Shown here: piece by piece, positions 1 through 6,634 of the stretch
How positions within the stretch are numbered: position 1 is the stretch's first letter
Layout: the number at the start of each line of letters is the position of its first letter
Made by a program: the position numbers and the translations under genes
The notes under the pieces: model-generated
Seen by the model: the letters and a program-made list of their open reading frames with translations, nothing else
The model's database searches: none
Told to the model about the DNA's origin: nothing
Source of the DNA: Streptosporangiaceae bacterium
GTDB taxonomy: Bacteria; Actinomycetota; Actinomycetes; Streptosporangiales; Streptosporangiaceae
Direction: 5' to 3'
NCBI GenBank assembly: GCA_030042885.1
Contig: JASHYW010000008.1
Location: forward strand, 1-8,383
DNA: 8,383 nucleotides

Positions 1-825
1 AACGACTGCCTCGAGGTGCAGCTGCAGGCCAACTGCCGGGAGCGGGACGTGTTCATTATCCAGCCGCTGGTCCGGCCGGTGCAGGAGCACCTGGTCGAGC
101 TGCTGCTGATGACGGACGCGGCCCGCGGCGCGTCGGCCGCGCGGGTGACCGCGGTGATACCGCACTACGCCTACGCCAGGTCGGACAAGAAAGACCAGCC
201 GAGGATCTCCATCGGAGCCCGCCTCGTCGCCGACCTGCTGGTCACCGCGGGCGTCAACCGGGTGCTCACGCTGACTCTGCATTCGCCGCAGGTGCACGGC
301 TTCTTCTCGGTCCCGGTGGATCACCTGCACGCGCTGCGCGAAATCACCGCGCACTTCCGCGGCCGGGACCTGTCCCGCACCGTGGTGGTCGCGCCTGACC
401 TCGGCTATGCCAAGAGCGCCGCCGATTTCGCCCGCAGGCTCGGCGTGCCGGTGGCGGCGGGCGCGAAGGAACGGATCAGCGACACGCAGGTCCGGATCAC
501 CGCCATCATCGGCGACGTGGCCGACCGGGACGTGATCGTCCTTGACGATGAGATCTCGCGCGGCACCACCGTGTTCGAGCTGCTAGCCCGGCTGGCCGAG
601 CAGGGAGCGCGTTCGGTGGCCGTGGCCTGCACGCATGGCCTGTTCGCCGACAACGCGCTGGACAAGCTGGCCGCCGCCGACGTGACCGAGATCGTGTGCA
701 CCAACACGGCGCCCGTTCCCCTCGACCACCCGAAGCTGCACGTCCTGTCGGTGGCCCCCGCGCTGGCCGAGGCCATCAGCCGCATCCACAACGGCGAGTC
801 GGTCAGCTCCCTGTTCCTGCCCTAG
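1..825 (+). CDS. prs: Ribose-phosphate pyrophosphokinase (PRPP synthetase), 5'-truncated, divergent
   Basis: The frame is open from base 1, so the gene starts before the window; the in-frame GTG at 16 lies inside a conserved strand and is not the start. The 274 visible codons compare with about 315-325 residues for the family, so roughly 40-45 N-terminal residues are missing. PRPP synthetases transfer pyrophosphate from ATP to ribose-5-phosphate in the cytosol, feeding purine, pyrimidine, His and Trp synthesis. Seen here: the ATP-loop segment YARSDKKDQPR, the LHSPQVHGFF segment that aligns with the usual DLHAxQIQGFF, the APDLGYAKSA segment in place of PDxGGVxRA, and the PRPP loop DDEISRGTT (nt 544-570) in place of DDxxDTGGT. 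The ending AISRIHNGESVSSLF is typical. The fold assignment is firm. Altered signature residues suggest a paralogue rather than the housekeeping enzyme. It converges on the next gene, with overlapping stops. Confidence 0.85.
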   Translation, partial: NDCLEVQLQANCRERDVFIIQPLVRPVQEHLVELLLMTDAARGASAARVTAVIPHYAYARSDKKDQPRISIGARLVADLLVTAGVNRVLTLTLHSPQVHGFFSVPVDHLHALREITAHFRGRDLSRTVVVAPDLGYAKSAADFARRLGVPVAAGAKERISDTQVRITAIIGDVADRDVIVLDDEISRGTTVFELLARLAEQGARSVAVACTHGLFADNALDKLAAADVTEIVCTNTAPVPLDHPKLHVLSVAPALAEAISRIHNGESVSSLFLP

Positions 826-2993
826 CCGGGCGCGTTCTCAGCGGATCGTGGACATTTGTCATCAAATAATGCAGGTAACTGTCCACGCTCAGCCGTAGCG
901 GTGTACACCACCCACGCCAGTACCAGGGCTTCTTCCCGCCACGCGTCATAGCGGCCGCTCCGGCCGCCGTGGCCCGCCTCCATCTCGATCTTGAGCAGGA
1001 ACGGGCCGCCCTTGGCCACCGCTCGCAGCCGGGCCATCCACTTGGCCGGCTCGTGGTACCTGACCCTGGTGTCGTTCAGCCCGCCCAGCGCAAAGATCGG
1101 CGGGTAGGCCTGCCCGGTGACGTTCTCGTACGGCGAATAGGACTTCATGTACGCGTAGACCTGCGGGTCGTGCAGCGGGTCGCCCCACTCCTCCCACTCG
1201 GTCACGGTGAGCGGCAGCGACGGGTCCAGGATCGTGTTCAGCGCATCGACGAACGGCACGTGCGCCACGATGCCGCCGAACGTTTCCGGAGACATGTTCG
1301 CCACGGCCCCCATGAGCAGCCCTCCCGCCGAGCCGCCCCGGGCGATCAGCCGGGGCGCGGAGGTCCAGCCGGCCCGCTCCAGGTGCTCAGCGCATGCGAC
1401 GAAGTCGGTGAAGGTGTTCTTCTTGCGCAGCAGCTTCCCGTCGGTGTACCAGGACCGCCCCATCTCGCCGCCGCCCCTGACGTGCGCGATGGCACCTACG
1501 AAGCCCCGGTCGAGCAGCGACAGCACGGGTACGGAGAAGCTGGGGTCGCGCGACATCTCGTAGCTGCCGTAGCCGTACAGCAGGCAGGGCGCGCTGCCGT
1601 CACGCGGGGTGCCCTTGCGGCAGACCAGCGAGATGGGAACGCGGGTGCCGTCGGCGGCCGCGGCCCACTCCCGGTGCTGCTCGTAGTCCTCGGGCCGGTA
1701 GGGCTCGCCGGACGGCGATGGGAGGACCGGCTGGCGCTTGAGCAGCGTCAGCTCGCCGGTGGCCATGCCGCAGTCATAGACCGAGCCCGGGGTCACCATC
1801 GAGGTGTACGACAGCCGGAACCGGTCGGATTCGTACTCGGGGTTCGGCCCGGGGCCGACCTGGTAGATCGGCTCGGGGAAGGCGATCTCGCGCTCCGCGC
1901 CCCGGTGCAGGATCCGCAGCCCGGTGAGCCCGTCACGCCGGTAGTAGACGACGATGAAGTCCGCGAACGCGGCCACGCTCAGCAGCCGGGTGTCGGCGCG
2001 GTGCGGCACGAGCGGAGTCCAGTCCGCCGGGTCGGTGAGCGGCGCGGTAGCGATCTCGAAGTTCTCCGCGCCGTCATTGTGCAAGACGAGCAGCCGGTCC
2101 CCGGCGTGGTCGACGCCATAGTCCACGCCCTGCCTGCGCGGGGCCACCACGGTGAACTCGCCGTACGGCGTGTCCGCGTCGAGCAGCCACACCTCGCTGG
2201 TCAGCACGCTCGACGACCTGATGGCCAGGTAGCGCTCGCTGCGGGTCTGGCTCACGTCGACGTGGAAGCGCTCGTCGGCCTCCTCGAAGACCATCACGTC
2301 CTGCTCGGCCGGGGTGCCGACCCGGTGCCGCCACACCCGGTAGGGGCGCCACGCGTCATCGACCGTCACGTAGAACAAGGCCGACCCGTCGCCGGACCAC
2401 GCGCACCCGTAGTAGGCGCCGGGAATCTCGTCGGGCAGGATCGCCCCGGTGACCAGGTCCTTGATCCTGATGGTGAACCGCTCGTCGCCGGTGAAGTCGG
2501 TGGAGTAGGCCAGCCACCGCCAGTCCCGGCTCGGCCGTAGTGCGCCGAGGGCGAAAAAGCGCTTCCCGGCGGCCAGTTCGTTGCCGTCCAGCAGCACTTC
2601 TTCCCCGTCCAGCGGCTGGCCGTCCGCGGCCACCGGAGGGCTGACCTCACCCGGCCGGACCGCGCGGCGGCAGTGCACCGCGTACTGCTGCCCCTCGACC
2701 GTCCTGCCGTACTGCCACCAGCCGCCCTTGCGCACCGGGACCGACAGGTCGCTCTCCTGCGTGCGCGCCCTGATCTCGTCGAAGATCTGGTCCCGGAGCG
2801 GGATGAGCCCCGCGGTAGCTGCCTCGGTGTAGGCGTTCTCGGCCTTCAGGTAGCTGATCGTCTCCGGGTCGTCCTTATCGGCGATCCATGCGTACTCGTC
2901 GGTGACCGTGTCGCCGTGAAAGGTGCGCTCATGCGGAACCTGCTTGGCCAGCGGCGGCTCGGCAGGGGACTCAGGCCGGGCCTCAATGCTCAT
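822..2993 (-). CDS. ptrB: Oligopeptidase B-like serine peptidase (S9 prolyl oligopeptidase family)
   Basis: This 723-residue cytosolic serine peptidase consists of an N-terminal beta-propeller (about residues 80-430) gating a C-terminal alpha/beta-hydrolase domain (about 440-700). Known members cleave short peptides, and oligopeptidase B prefers sites after Arg or Lys. The opening HGDTVTDEYAW matches the family's HGxxxxDPYxWLxD start. The hydrolase domain shows YGYGSYE, HVRGGGEMGR, the nucleophile elbow GGSAGG (Ser555), TEWEEWGDP (an oligopeptidase B hallmark), LNDTRV (Asp641) and AGHGG (His675), so the catalytic triad is complete. The ATG at 2993 was chosen because homology begins within about 20 residues; no Shine-Dalgarno site is visible and the message may be leaderless. 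The last ~20 residues extend beyond the usual family end and are AT-rich. The stop shares CTAG with prs. The broad family is certain; OpB versus another S9A branch is likely but not proven. Confidence 0.9.
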   Translation of the reverse strand: MSIEARPESPAEPPLAKQVPHERTFHGDTVTDEYAWIADKDDPETISYLKAENAYTEAATAGLIPLRDQIFDEIRARTQESDLSVPVRKGGWWQYGRTVEGQQYAVHCRRAVRPGEVSPPVAADGQPLDGEEVLLDGNELAAGKRFFALGALRPSRDWRWLAYSTDFTGDERFTIRIKDLVTGAILPDEIPGAYYGCAWSGDGSALFYVTVDDAWRPYRVWRHRVGTPAEQDVMVFEEADERFHVDVSQTRSERYLAIRSSSVLTSEVWLLDADTPYGEFTVVAPRRQGVDYGVDHAGDRLLVLHNDGAENFEIATAPLTDPADWTPLVPHRADTRLLSVAAFADFIVVYYRRDGLTGLRILHRGAEREIAFPEPIYQVGPGPNPEYESDRFRLSYTSMVTPGSVYDCGMATGELTLLKRQPVLPSPSGEPYRPEDYEQHREWAAAADGTRVPISLVCRKGTPRDGSAPCLLYGYGSYEMSRDPSFSVPVLSLLDRGFVGAIAHVRGGGEMGRSWYTDGKLLRKKNTFTDFVACAEHLERAGWTSAPRLIARGGSAGGLLMGAVANMSPETFGGIVAHVPFVDALNTILDPSLPLTVTEWEEWGDPLHDPQVYAYMKSYSPYENVTGQAYPPIFALGGLNDTRVRYHEPAKWMARLRAVAKGGPFLLKIEMEAGHGGRSGRYDAWREEALVLAWVVYTATAERGQLPALFDDKCPRSAENAPG
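847..887. terminator. AT-rich hairpin in the convergent 3' overlap (possible bidirectional terminator)
   Basis: CGTGGACA (847-854) pairs perfectly with TGTCCACG (880-887). The 25-base AT-rich interior holds a smaller repeat, ATTTG-TCAT-CAAAT (854-867). It lies 22 bases past the prs stop and inside the last codons of the leftward oligopeptidase gene. No U-run follows on either strand, so intrinsic termination is only a possibility; a protein-binding site is the alternative. Confidence 0.35.
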
Positions 2994-3001
2994 GGACGCT
3001 C

Positions 3002-3032
3002 AGTCTAAAACCAACTTTTTCCGAACGGTCCA
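3002..3032 (-). promoter_or_regulatory. Candidate promoter of the oligopeptidase gene (leaderless)
   Basis: Read on the minus strand, TGGACC (3032-3027) lies 19 bases before TAGACT (3007-3002), and the ATG follows eight bases after the -10-like box. That spacing would put transcription start at or next to the start codon, consistent with the absence of a ribosome site. The -35 match is only 4 of 6 and the spacer is long. Confidence 0.3.
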
Positions 3033-3095
3033 TGGTGCTTGCCGTCTGGAGCGAGTCTGGGCACCCGTGGCAATCCAGTCATCGTCATCCTGCCG

Positions 3096-3124
3096 GTGCC
3101 AGGGCGAAGCCGTACCGCTAACCT
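3096..3124 (+). promoter_or_regulatory. Candidate promoter of the DyP-encapsulin operon
   Basis: GTGCCA (3096-3101) and TAACCT (3119-3124) are 17 bases apart, giving a plausible housekeeping-sigma arrangement with a leader of about 40 bases before the GTG at 3169. The match is partial. The 175-base gap between the divergent genes must carry a promoter for each, and nothing better is visible on this strand. Confidence 0.3.
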
Positions 3125-3149
3125 TTCCGGTGGGAAGCTTGGTGTCAGC

Positions 3150-3161
3150 GGAGGGAAAGGA
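3150..3161 (+). promoter_or_regulatory. Ribosome binding site fixing the DyP start
   Basis: The purine run GGAGGGAAAGGA ends seven bases before GTG 3169. It is the best Shine-Dalgarno site in the open frame, which otherwise extends upstream to 2923 across the neighbouring gene's start. It therefore decides for GTG 3169 over the in-frame GTG at 3142. Confidence 0.7.
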
Positions 3162-3168
3162 CGGTCCC

Positions 3169-4254
3169 GTGACCGAGTCGTCACACGTTTCCCCGGTCCC
3201 GCCTCCCCCGGCGCCCGAGCCGCAGCCGGTGCTGAGCCCGCTCACCGGGTCCGCGATCTTCCTGGTGCTGACCATCAACCCGGGCGGCGAAACGGCCTGC
3301 CGCGACGTCCTGGGCGACTGGGCCGGCCTGCAGCGGGCCGTGGGCTTCCGTGCCCCCGGGCCCGCGCTCGCCTGCATCGCCGCGGTGGGCTCGCGGGCCT
3401 GGGACCGCCTGTTCGCCGGCCCGCGCCCAGCCGAACTGCACCCGTTCCGCGAGCTGGTGGGCCCCAGGCACCGGGCCGTGTCCACCCCCGGGGACCTGCT
3501 CTTCCATGTCCGGCACGAGCGAATGGACCTGTGCTTCGAGTTCGCGACCCAGGTCATGAGCCGGCTGGCCGGTGCGGTGACCGTTGTCGACGAGGTTCAC
3601 GGGTTCCGGTTCTTCGACGAGCGCGACCTGCTGGGCTTCGTCGACGGGACCGAGAACCCGGTCGGCGCCGCGGCCGGGGCGGCGGCGCTGGTCGGCCAGG
3701 CCGACCCGGGGTTCGCCGACGGCAGCTACGTCATCGTGCAGAAGTACCTGCACGACATGGACGCGTGGAACGCGCTGTCCGTGGAGGACCAGGAGCGGGT
3801 GATCGGTCGGACCAAGCTGTCCGACATCGAGATGCCCGACGAGGTCAAGCCGGTCAACTCGCACGTGGCGCTGAACACGATCACCGATCCCGACGGCACG
3901 CAGCGGCAGATCCTGCGGGCCAACATGCCCTTCGGGGAGGTGGGCCGCGGAGAGTCCGGCACGTATTACATTGCGTACGCGGCCACGCCGGCGGTGACCG
4001 AGCAGATGCTGACCAACATGTTCATCGGCAACCCGCCGGGCAACACCGACCGCATCCTCGATTTCTCCACGGCCGTCACCGGCTGCCTGTTCTTCGCGCC
4101 GTCGGCCGACTTCCTCGACGACCTTCCTGGTCCGCCCGGCGCGCCTGGCTCCGTCCAGGCGGCCAGTCCGGCGGGTGCCGGTTCCGAGGCCGGTGACGAC
4201 CCTAACAGCGGCAGCCTGAATATCGGCAGCCTGAAGAGGAGCACCCAGCAATGA
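3169..4254 (+). CDS. dyp: DyP-type haem peroxidase, encapsulin cargo
   Basis: A 361-residue dye-decolorizing peroxidase with a ferredoxin-like fold that uses H2O2 to oxidise dyes, phenolics and similar substrates. Seen: the distal motif GFVDGTENP with Asp159, the proximal haem-ligand candidate His232 in VNSHVALN, the distal Arg250 in ILRANMPFG, and GTYYIAYA beyond it. These fit the encapsulin-associated type B group. After the catalytic core (about residue 315) comes a Gly/Pro/Ala/Ser-rich linker (about 320-346) and then the targeting peptide SGSLNIGSLKRS (347-358), which docks on the inner face of an encapsulin shell. The N-terminal 25 residues are Pro-rich. The GTG start is supported by a strong purine run just upstream. 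The stop overlaps the encapsulin ATG (ATGA), so the two products are translationally coupled, as expected for cargo and shell. The likely role is peroxide handling within a nanocompartment; the physiological substrate is unknown. Confidence 0.95.
   Translation: MTESSHVSPVPPPPAPEPQPVLSPLTGSAIFLVLTINPGGETACRDVLGDWAGLQRAVGFRAPGPALACIAAVGSRAWDRLFAGPRPAELHPFRELVGPRHRAVSTPGDLLFHVRHERMDLCFEFATQVMSRLAGAVTVVDEVHGFRFFDERDLLGFVDGTENPVGAAAGAAALVGQADPGFADGSYVIVQKYLHDMDAWNALSVEDQERVIGRTKLSDIEMPDEVKPVNSHVALNTITDPDGTQRQILRANMPFGEVGRGESGTYYIAYAATPAVTEQMLTNMFIGNPPGNTDRILDFSTAVTGCLFFAPSADFLDDLPGPPGAPGSVQAASPAGAGSEAGDDPNSGSLNIGSLKRSTQQ
4207..4242 (+). other. Encapsulin cargo-loading peptide of DyP, with internal GSL repeat
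   Basis: These codons encode SGSLNIGSLKRS, close to the classic cargo-loading peptide of DyP and other family 1 encapsulin cargos. The 11-base unit GGCAGCCTGAA occurs twice (4210-4220 and 4225-4235), giving two GSL cores five residues apart. Known peptides bind the shell interior through such small-hydrophobic patches. Only three residues (TQQ) follow before the stop. Confidence 0.9.
4234..4241 (+). promoter_or_regulatory. Encapsulin ribosome binding site embedded in the cargo-peptide codons
   Basis: AAGAGGAG, formed by the Lys-Arg-Ser codons of the cargo-loading peptide, ends nine bases before the encapsulin ATG at 4251. It is the only Shine-Dalgarno-like sequence for the shell gene, so one stretch of DNA serves both as docking tag and as translation signal. 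Confidence 0.75.
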
Positions 4255-5063
4255 ACAACCTGTACCGCGAGCTCGCTCCGGTTTCCGATGCCGCCTGGGC
4301 CAGCATCGAAGCCGAGGCACGCCGGACGTTCGAGCTGCATGTTGCCGCCCGCCGGGTGGTGGATGTCAGCGGACCCGACGGTCCCGTGCTGGCCGGCGTG
4401 GGCACCGGCCACCTGGCCGAGATAGAGCCGCCCGGCGCAGAGCCCGGCGGGATCAGCGCCTGGCTGCGCACCTCGCAGCAGCTCGTCCAGCTCCGGGTCC
4501 CGTTCACGGTGAGTCGGCAGGACGTGGACGACGTCGAGCGCGGCGCGCAGGACTCGGACTGGCAGCCGGTCAAGGACGCCGCGCGGCAGATCGCCTTCGC
4601 CGAGGACCGCGCCATCTTCGAGGGCTACCCGGCGGCCGGGATTGGCGGGATCAGGAAGAGCTCGTCCAACCCGGTGTTCACGCTGCCAGCCGAGGCCCGC
4701 GAGTATCCGGCGGTGATCAGCCAGGCGGTGAGCGCGCTCCGGCTGGCCGGGGTCAGCGGCCCGTACTCCCTGGTGCTGTCTGCCGCCGCCTACACGGAGG
4801 TGAGCGAGACCTCAGACTACGGCTACCCCATCCGCGAGCACCTGGCCCGCGTGGTCGACGGCGAGATCATCTGGGCGCCCGCCATCGACGGCGCGTTCCT
4901 GCTGTCGGCCCGGGGCGGTGACTACGAGCTGCGGCTGGGCCAGGACCTGTCGATCGGCTATCTGTCCCACGACGCCGAATACGTGTCGCTGTACTTCCAG
5001 GAGTCCCTGACCTTCCTGGCGTACACCGCCGAAGCCAGCGTGGCGCTGGCCGCGCGAGCGTAA
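4251..5063 (+). CDS. Family 1 encapsulin shell protein (linocin M18/CFP29 type)
   Basis: A 270-residue HK97-fold capsid-like protein that self-assembles into a hollow protein nanocompartment; shells of this size class are usually 60-subunit T=1 particles of about 24 nm. The N-terminus MNNLYRELAPVSDAAW is almost diagnostic for actinobacterial encapsulins. It is followed by the spine helix segment EAEARRTFELHVAARRVVDV, the E-loop region (about residues 50-85), the ARQIAFAEDRAIFEGY segment, and the C-terminal shell segment ending YFQESLTFLAYTAEASVALAA. Length fits the family (about 265 residues). Its ATG overlaps the DyP stop, and the DyP carries a matching cargo peptide, so this shell most likely encloses the peroxidase. 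There is no sign of a family 2 cNMP-binding insertion. No other gene in the window carries a cargo peptide. Confidence 0.96.
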   Translation: MNNLYRELAPVSDAAWASIEAEARRTFELHVAARRVVDVSGPDGPVLAGVGTGHLAEIEPPGAEPGGISAWLRTSQQLVQLRVPFTVSRQDVDDVERGAQDSDWQPVKDAARQIAFAEDRAIFEGYPAAGIGGIRKSSSNPVFTLPAEAREYPAVISQAVSALRLAGVSGPYSLVLSAAAYTEVSETSDYGYPIREHLARVVDGEIIWAPAIDGAFLLSARGGDYELRLGQDLSIGYLSHDAEYVSLYFQESLTFLAYTAEASVALAARA

Positions 5064-5080
5064 CCGGCGCCCGGGGCCCC

Positions 5081-5389
5081 TCATTCGTACCGGGTGGGCG
5101 GGAACGGGTGGTCCTCGTCGATGGGGTGCAGCTCGCCCTTCTCGTACTCCCGGATGAACTCGGCCCGCGCCTCCTGGCGTTCGGTGCTCTGGCTGGGGTC
5201 GGCCAGCGGCGGCGTGTCGGTGGCCGGCGGCACCTCGTCCGGGTCGTAGTCGTCCACCCCGGCCGCGACGCTTTCCTCCTCAGTGAGGCGGGCGAGCTGG
5301 TCATCGTCGAGGCGGTCTATCTCGCCGGCGTGCTCTCTGCGGTCCCGGTGGAACCGCTCGGCGAACTCGCCCGAATCCTGCTGCGACAT
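5081..5389 (-). CDS. Small acidic hypothetical protein
   Basis: A 102-residue, highly charged protein without cysteine, signal peptide or membrane segment; I do not recognise a named family. It opens with FAERFHRDRREHAGEIDRLDDDQLARLTEEE, which is probably helical. A Pro/Asp-rich middle (DDYDPDEVPPATDTPPLADPS) that looks disordered comes next, and it ends in a charged segment and PFPPTRYE, which looks like a conserved tail. The ATG at 5389 is preferred over an in-frame ATG at 5419 because AAGGAGG stands just before it. It lies downstream of the P450 in the same direction (59-base gap) and may be read with it. It converges on the encapsulin gene with only 17 bases between stops. Coding is supported by third-position GC and the ribosome site; function is unknown. 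Confidence 0.8.
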   Translation of the reverse strand: MSQQDSGEFAERFHRDRREHAGEIDRLDDDQLARLTEEESVAAGVDDYDPDEVPPATDTPPLADPSQSTERQEARAEFIREYEKGELHPIDEDHPFPPTRYE

Positions 5390-5393
5390 CGCG

Positions 5394-5400
5394 CCTCCTT
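5394..5400 (-). promoter_or_regulatory. Strong ribosome binding site choosing the start of the small acidic protein
   Basis: On the minus strand AAGGAGG lies four bases before the ATG at 5389, a full anti-16S match. It places the start ten codons inside the longer open frame that begins at 5419. Confidence 0.75.
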
Positions 5401-5448
5401 CGGTCGTCTGGCTCACCATTATTGAGCACGTTTATCTGCGGTCTTGGA

Positions 5449-6633
5449 TCAGTCTGGGTTCCAGCACGCCTGCAGATCCGGAGGCTTGCGGAAGACCAGG
5501 CCGCGGGGCGCGCCGGGGGAGCGCGGGTCCAGGCGTAGCCGGGGGAGATCCAGCAGTGTTTCGATGGCCACGCAGGCTTCAAGGCGGGCCAGGTGAGCGC
5601 CAAGGCAGAAATGCGGGCCGCGGGCGAAGGCCAGGTGCCGCCCGGCGTCGGGACGGCGGATGTCGAATCGGTCTGGATCACGGAAAACCGCCGGGTCCCG
5701 ATTCGCTCCCGCGATGGACACCGTGACCTGATCGCCAGCCCGGATATCGGCGCCGCCGAGCCGGGTATCCCTGGTCGCGTAGCGGTCGACCACGGCTGCG
5801 GCCGGTTCCAGCCGCAGTGACTCCTCGATCGCCGCGGGAATCAGGCCTCGGTCCGCTAGGACCAGTCCGAGTGCGCCGGGATGGGACAGAAGGTGCAGCA
5901 CGGCGTTCGCGATCATGCCGTCGGTGGTCTCGATTCCGCCGAACATCAAGACGGCCGCGTTGGAGATGGCCTCGGCCTCGGTCAGCAGGTCGGCTGCCTC
6001 CGCCAGAAGGGACGTGGACTGAGGGGCGGCGATGACCGCCCGCAGGCTGGCGGCCAGCTCGGCGAATGCTGATGAGCCTGCCGGGTCCGCAGCAGGGGAG
6101 GGGTCGCCGGGCGGCGCGCCTGCGGCACGGGCGGCCTCGGCTTGGACGGCGGCGACTATCCCGTCGTACCAGGCGAGGATCTGCGCGGGGTCGGTGTTGC
6201 CGAGCCCGAGCGCCTCCGCCATGACGGCGACCGCGAGCGGCCCGGCGACGGCGCGCCGGAGTTCGGCCTGGCCGCGGGGCCGGATGGCTGACACCAGCCG
6301 GCCGGCTTCGGCCCGGGTGAAGGAGGCGAGCCGTGCGTGGATCCGTTCCGGCCGAAATGCCGGGCCGAACGGGCCGCGGTGATAGGCGTGCTGCGCGCCG
6401 TCCAGCGAGAGCATGCTCGGGCCGACCACCTTAGCCGTGGAGAATCGAGGGTCATCGACCGTGAACGTCCGCGCCTCACGCAGCACGTTGACGGCCAGCT
6501 GGTACCCGGTGACCAGCCAGGCGCCGAGGGCCGGTACCCAGCACACCGGTGCGGCGGCCCTCAGCCGGGCCAGCGCCGGATGCGGATCGTTCTCCAGGTC
6601 ACCCAGCGTGACCGCCTTGGCGGACTCGGGCAC
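5449..6633 (-). CDS. Cytochrome P450
   Basis: A soluble bacterial class P450 of 394 residues, a haem-thiolate monooxygenase needing separate ferredoxin and reductase, neither of which is in the window. Seen: the C-helix motif HAYHR (82-86), the oxygen-activating I-helix FGGIETT (231-237, Glu235-Thr236 as the acid/alcohol pair), the K-helix ExxR (EESLR, Glu271/Arg274), RYATRDTRLGG, NRDPAVFRDPDRFDIRR, and the haem loop FARGPHFCLGAHLAR with Cys343 as the iron ligand. All key residues are present, so it should be active. A low-complexity Ala/Pro insertion (about 165-190) lies before the I helix. The start is GTG 6633, one base after the stop of the upstream membrane protein gene, with only a weak GGATAAG purine run, suggesting translational coupling. 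CYP family and substrate cannot be assigned by eye. Confidence 0.95.
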   Translation of the reverse strand: MPESAKAVTLGDLENDPHPALARLRAAAPVCWVPALGAWLVTGYQLAVNVLREARTFTVDDPRFSTAKVVGPSMLSLDGAQHAYHRGPFGPAFRPERIHARLASFTRAEAGRLVSAIRPRGQAELRRAVAGPLAVAVMAEALGLGNTDPAQILAWYDGIVAAVQAEAARAAGAPPGDPSPAADPAGSSAFAELAASLRAVIAAPQSTSLLAEAADLLTEAEAISNAAVLMFGGIETTDGMIANAVLHLLSHPGALGLVLADRGLIPAAIEESLRLEPAAAVVDRYATRDTRLGGADIRAGDQVTVSIAGANRDPAVFRDPDRFDIRRPDAGRHLAFARGPHFCLGAHLARLEACVAIETLLDLPRLRLDPRSPGAPRGLVFRKPPDLQACWNPD

Positions 6634-6634
6634 C

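Noticed and set aside
16..18. GTG 16 as the prs start
   Set aside because: The residues encoded by bases 1-15 continue the conserved strand before QLQANCRERDVF, and about 40 family residues would be missing; the gene is cut by the window edge.
969..2540. 523-residue plus-strand frame opposite the oligopeptidase gene
   Set aside because: It is an antisense shadow typical of GC-rich genes: Arg/Gly/Val-rich with no domain, while the minus strand carries an intact catalytic triad.
2923..3168. DyP start at ATG 2923 in the open frame
   Set aside because: It overlaps the first codons of the divergent oligopeptidase gene, has no ribosome site, and would add 82 residues absent from DyP proteins; GTG 3169 follows a strong purine run.
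3181..4320. 379-residue minus-strand frame opposite DyP, and other long antisense frames there
   Set aside because: Shadow of the DyP gene; the peptide is low-complexity with no recognised motif.
5064..5110. GC-rich symmetric sequence between the encapsulin and small-protein stops as a terminator
   Set aside because: Only short CCCGG/CCGGG and GGGGCCCC self-complementarity is present, with no stable long stem or T-run.
5387..5419. ATG 5419 as the start of the small acidic protein
   Set aside because: AAGGAGG lies immediately before the internal ATG at 5389, whereas no comparable site precedes 5419.
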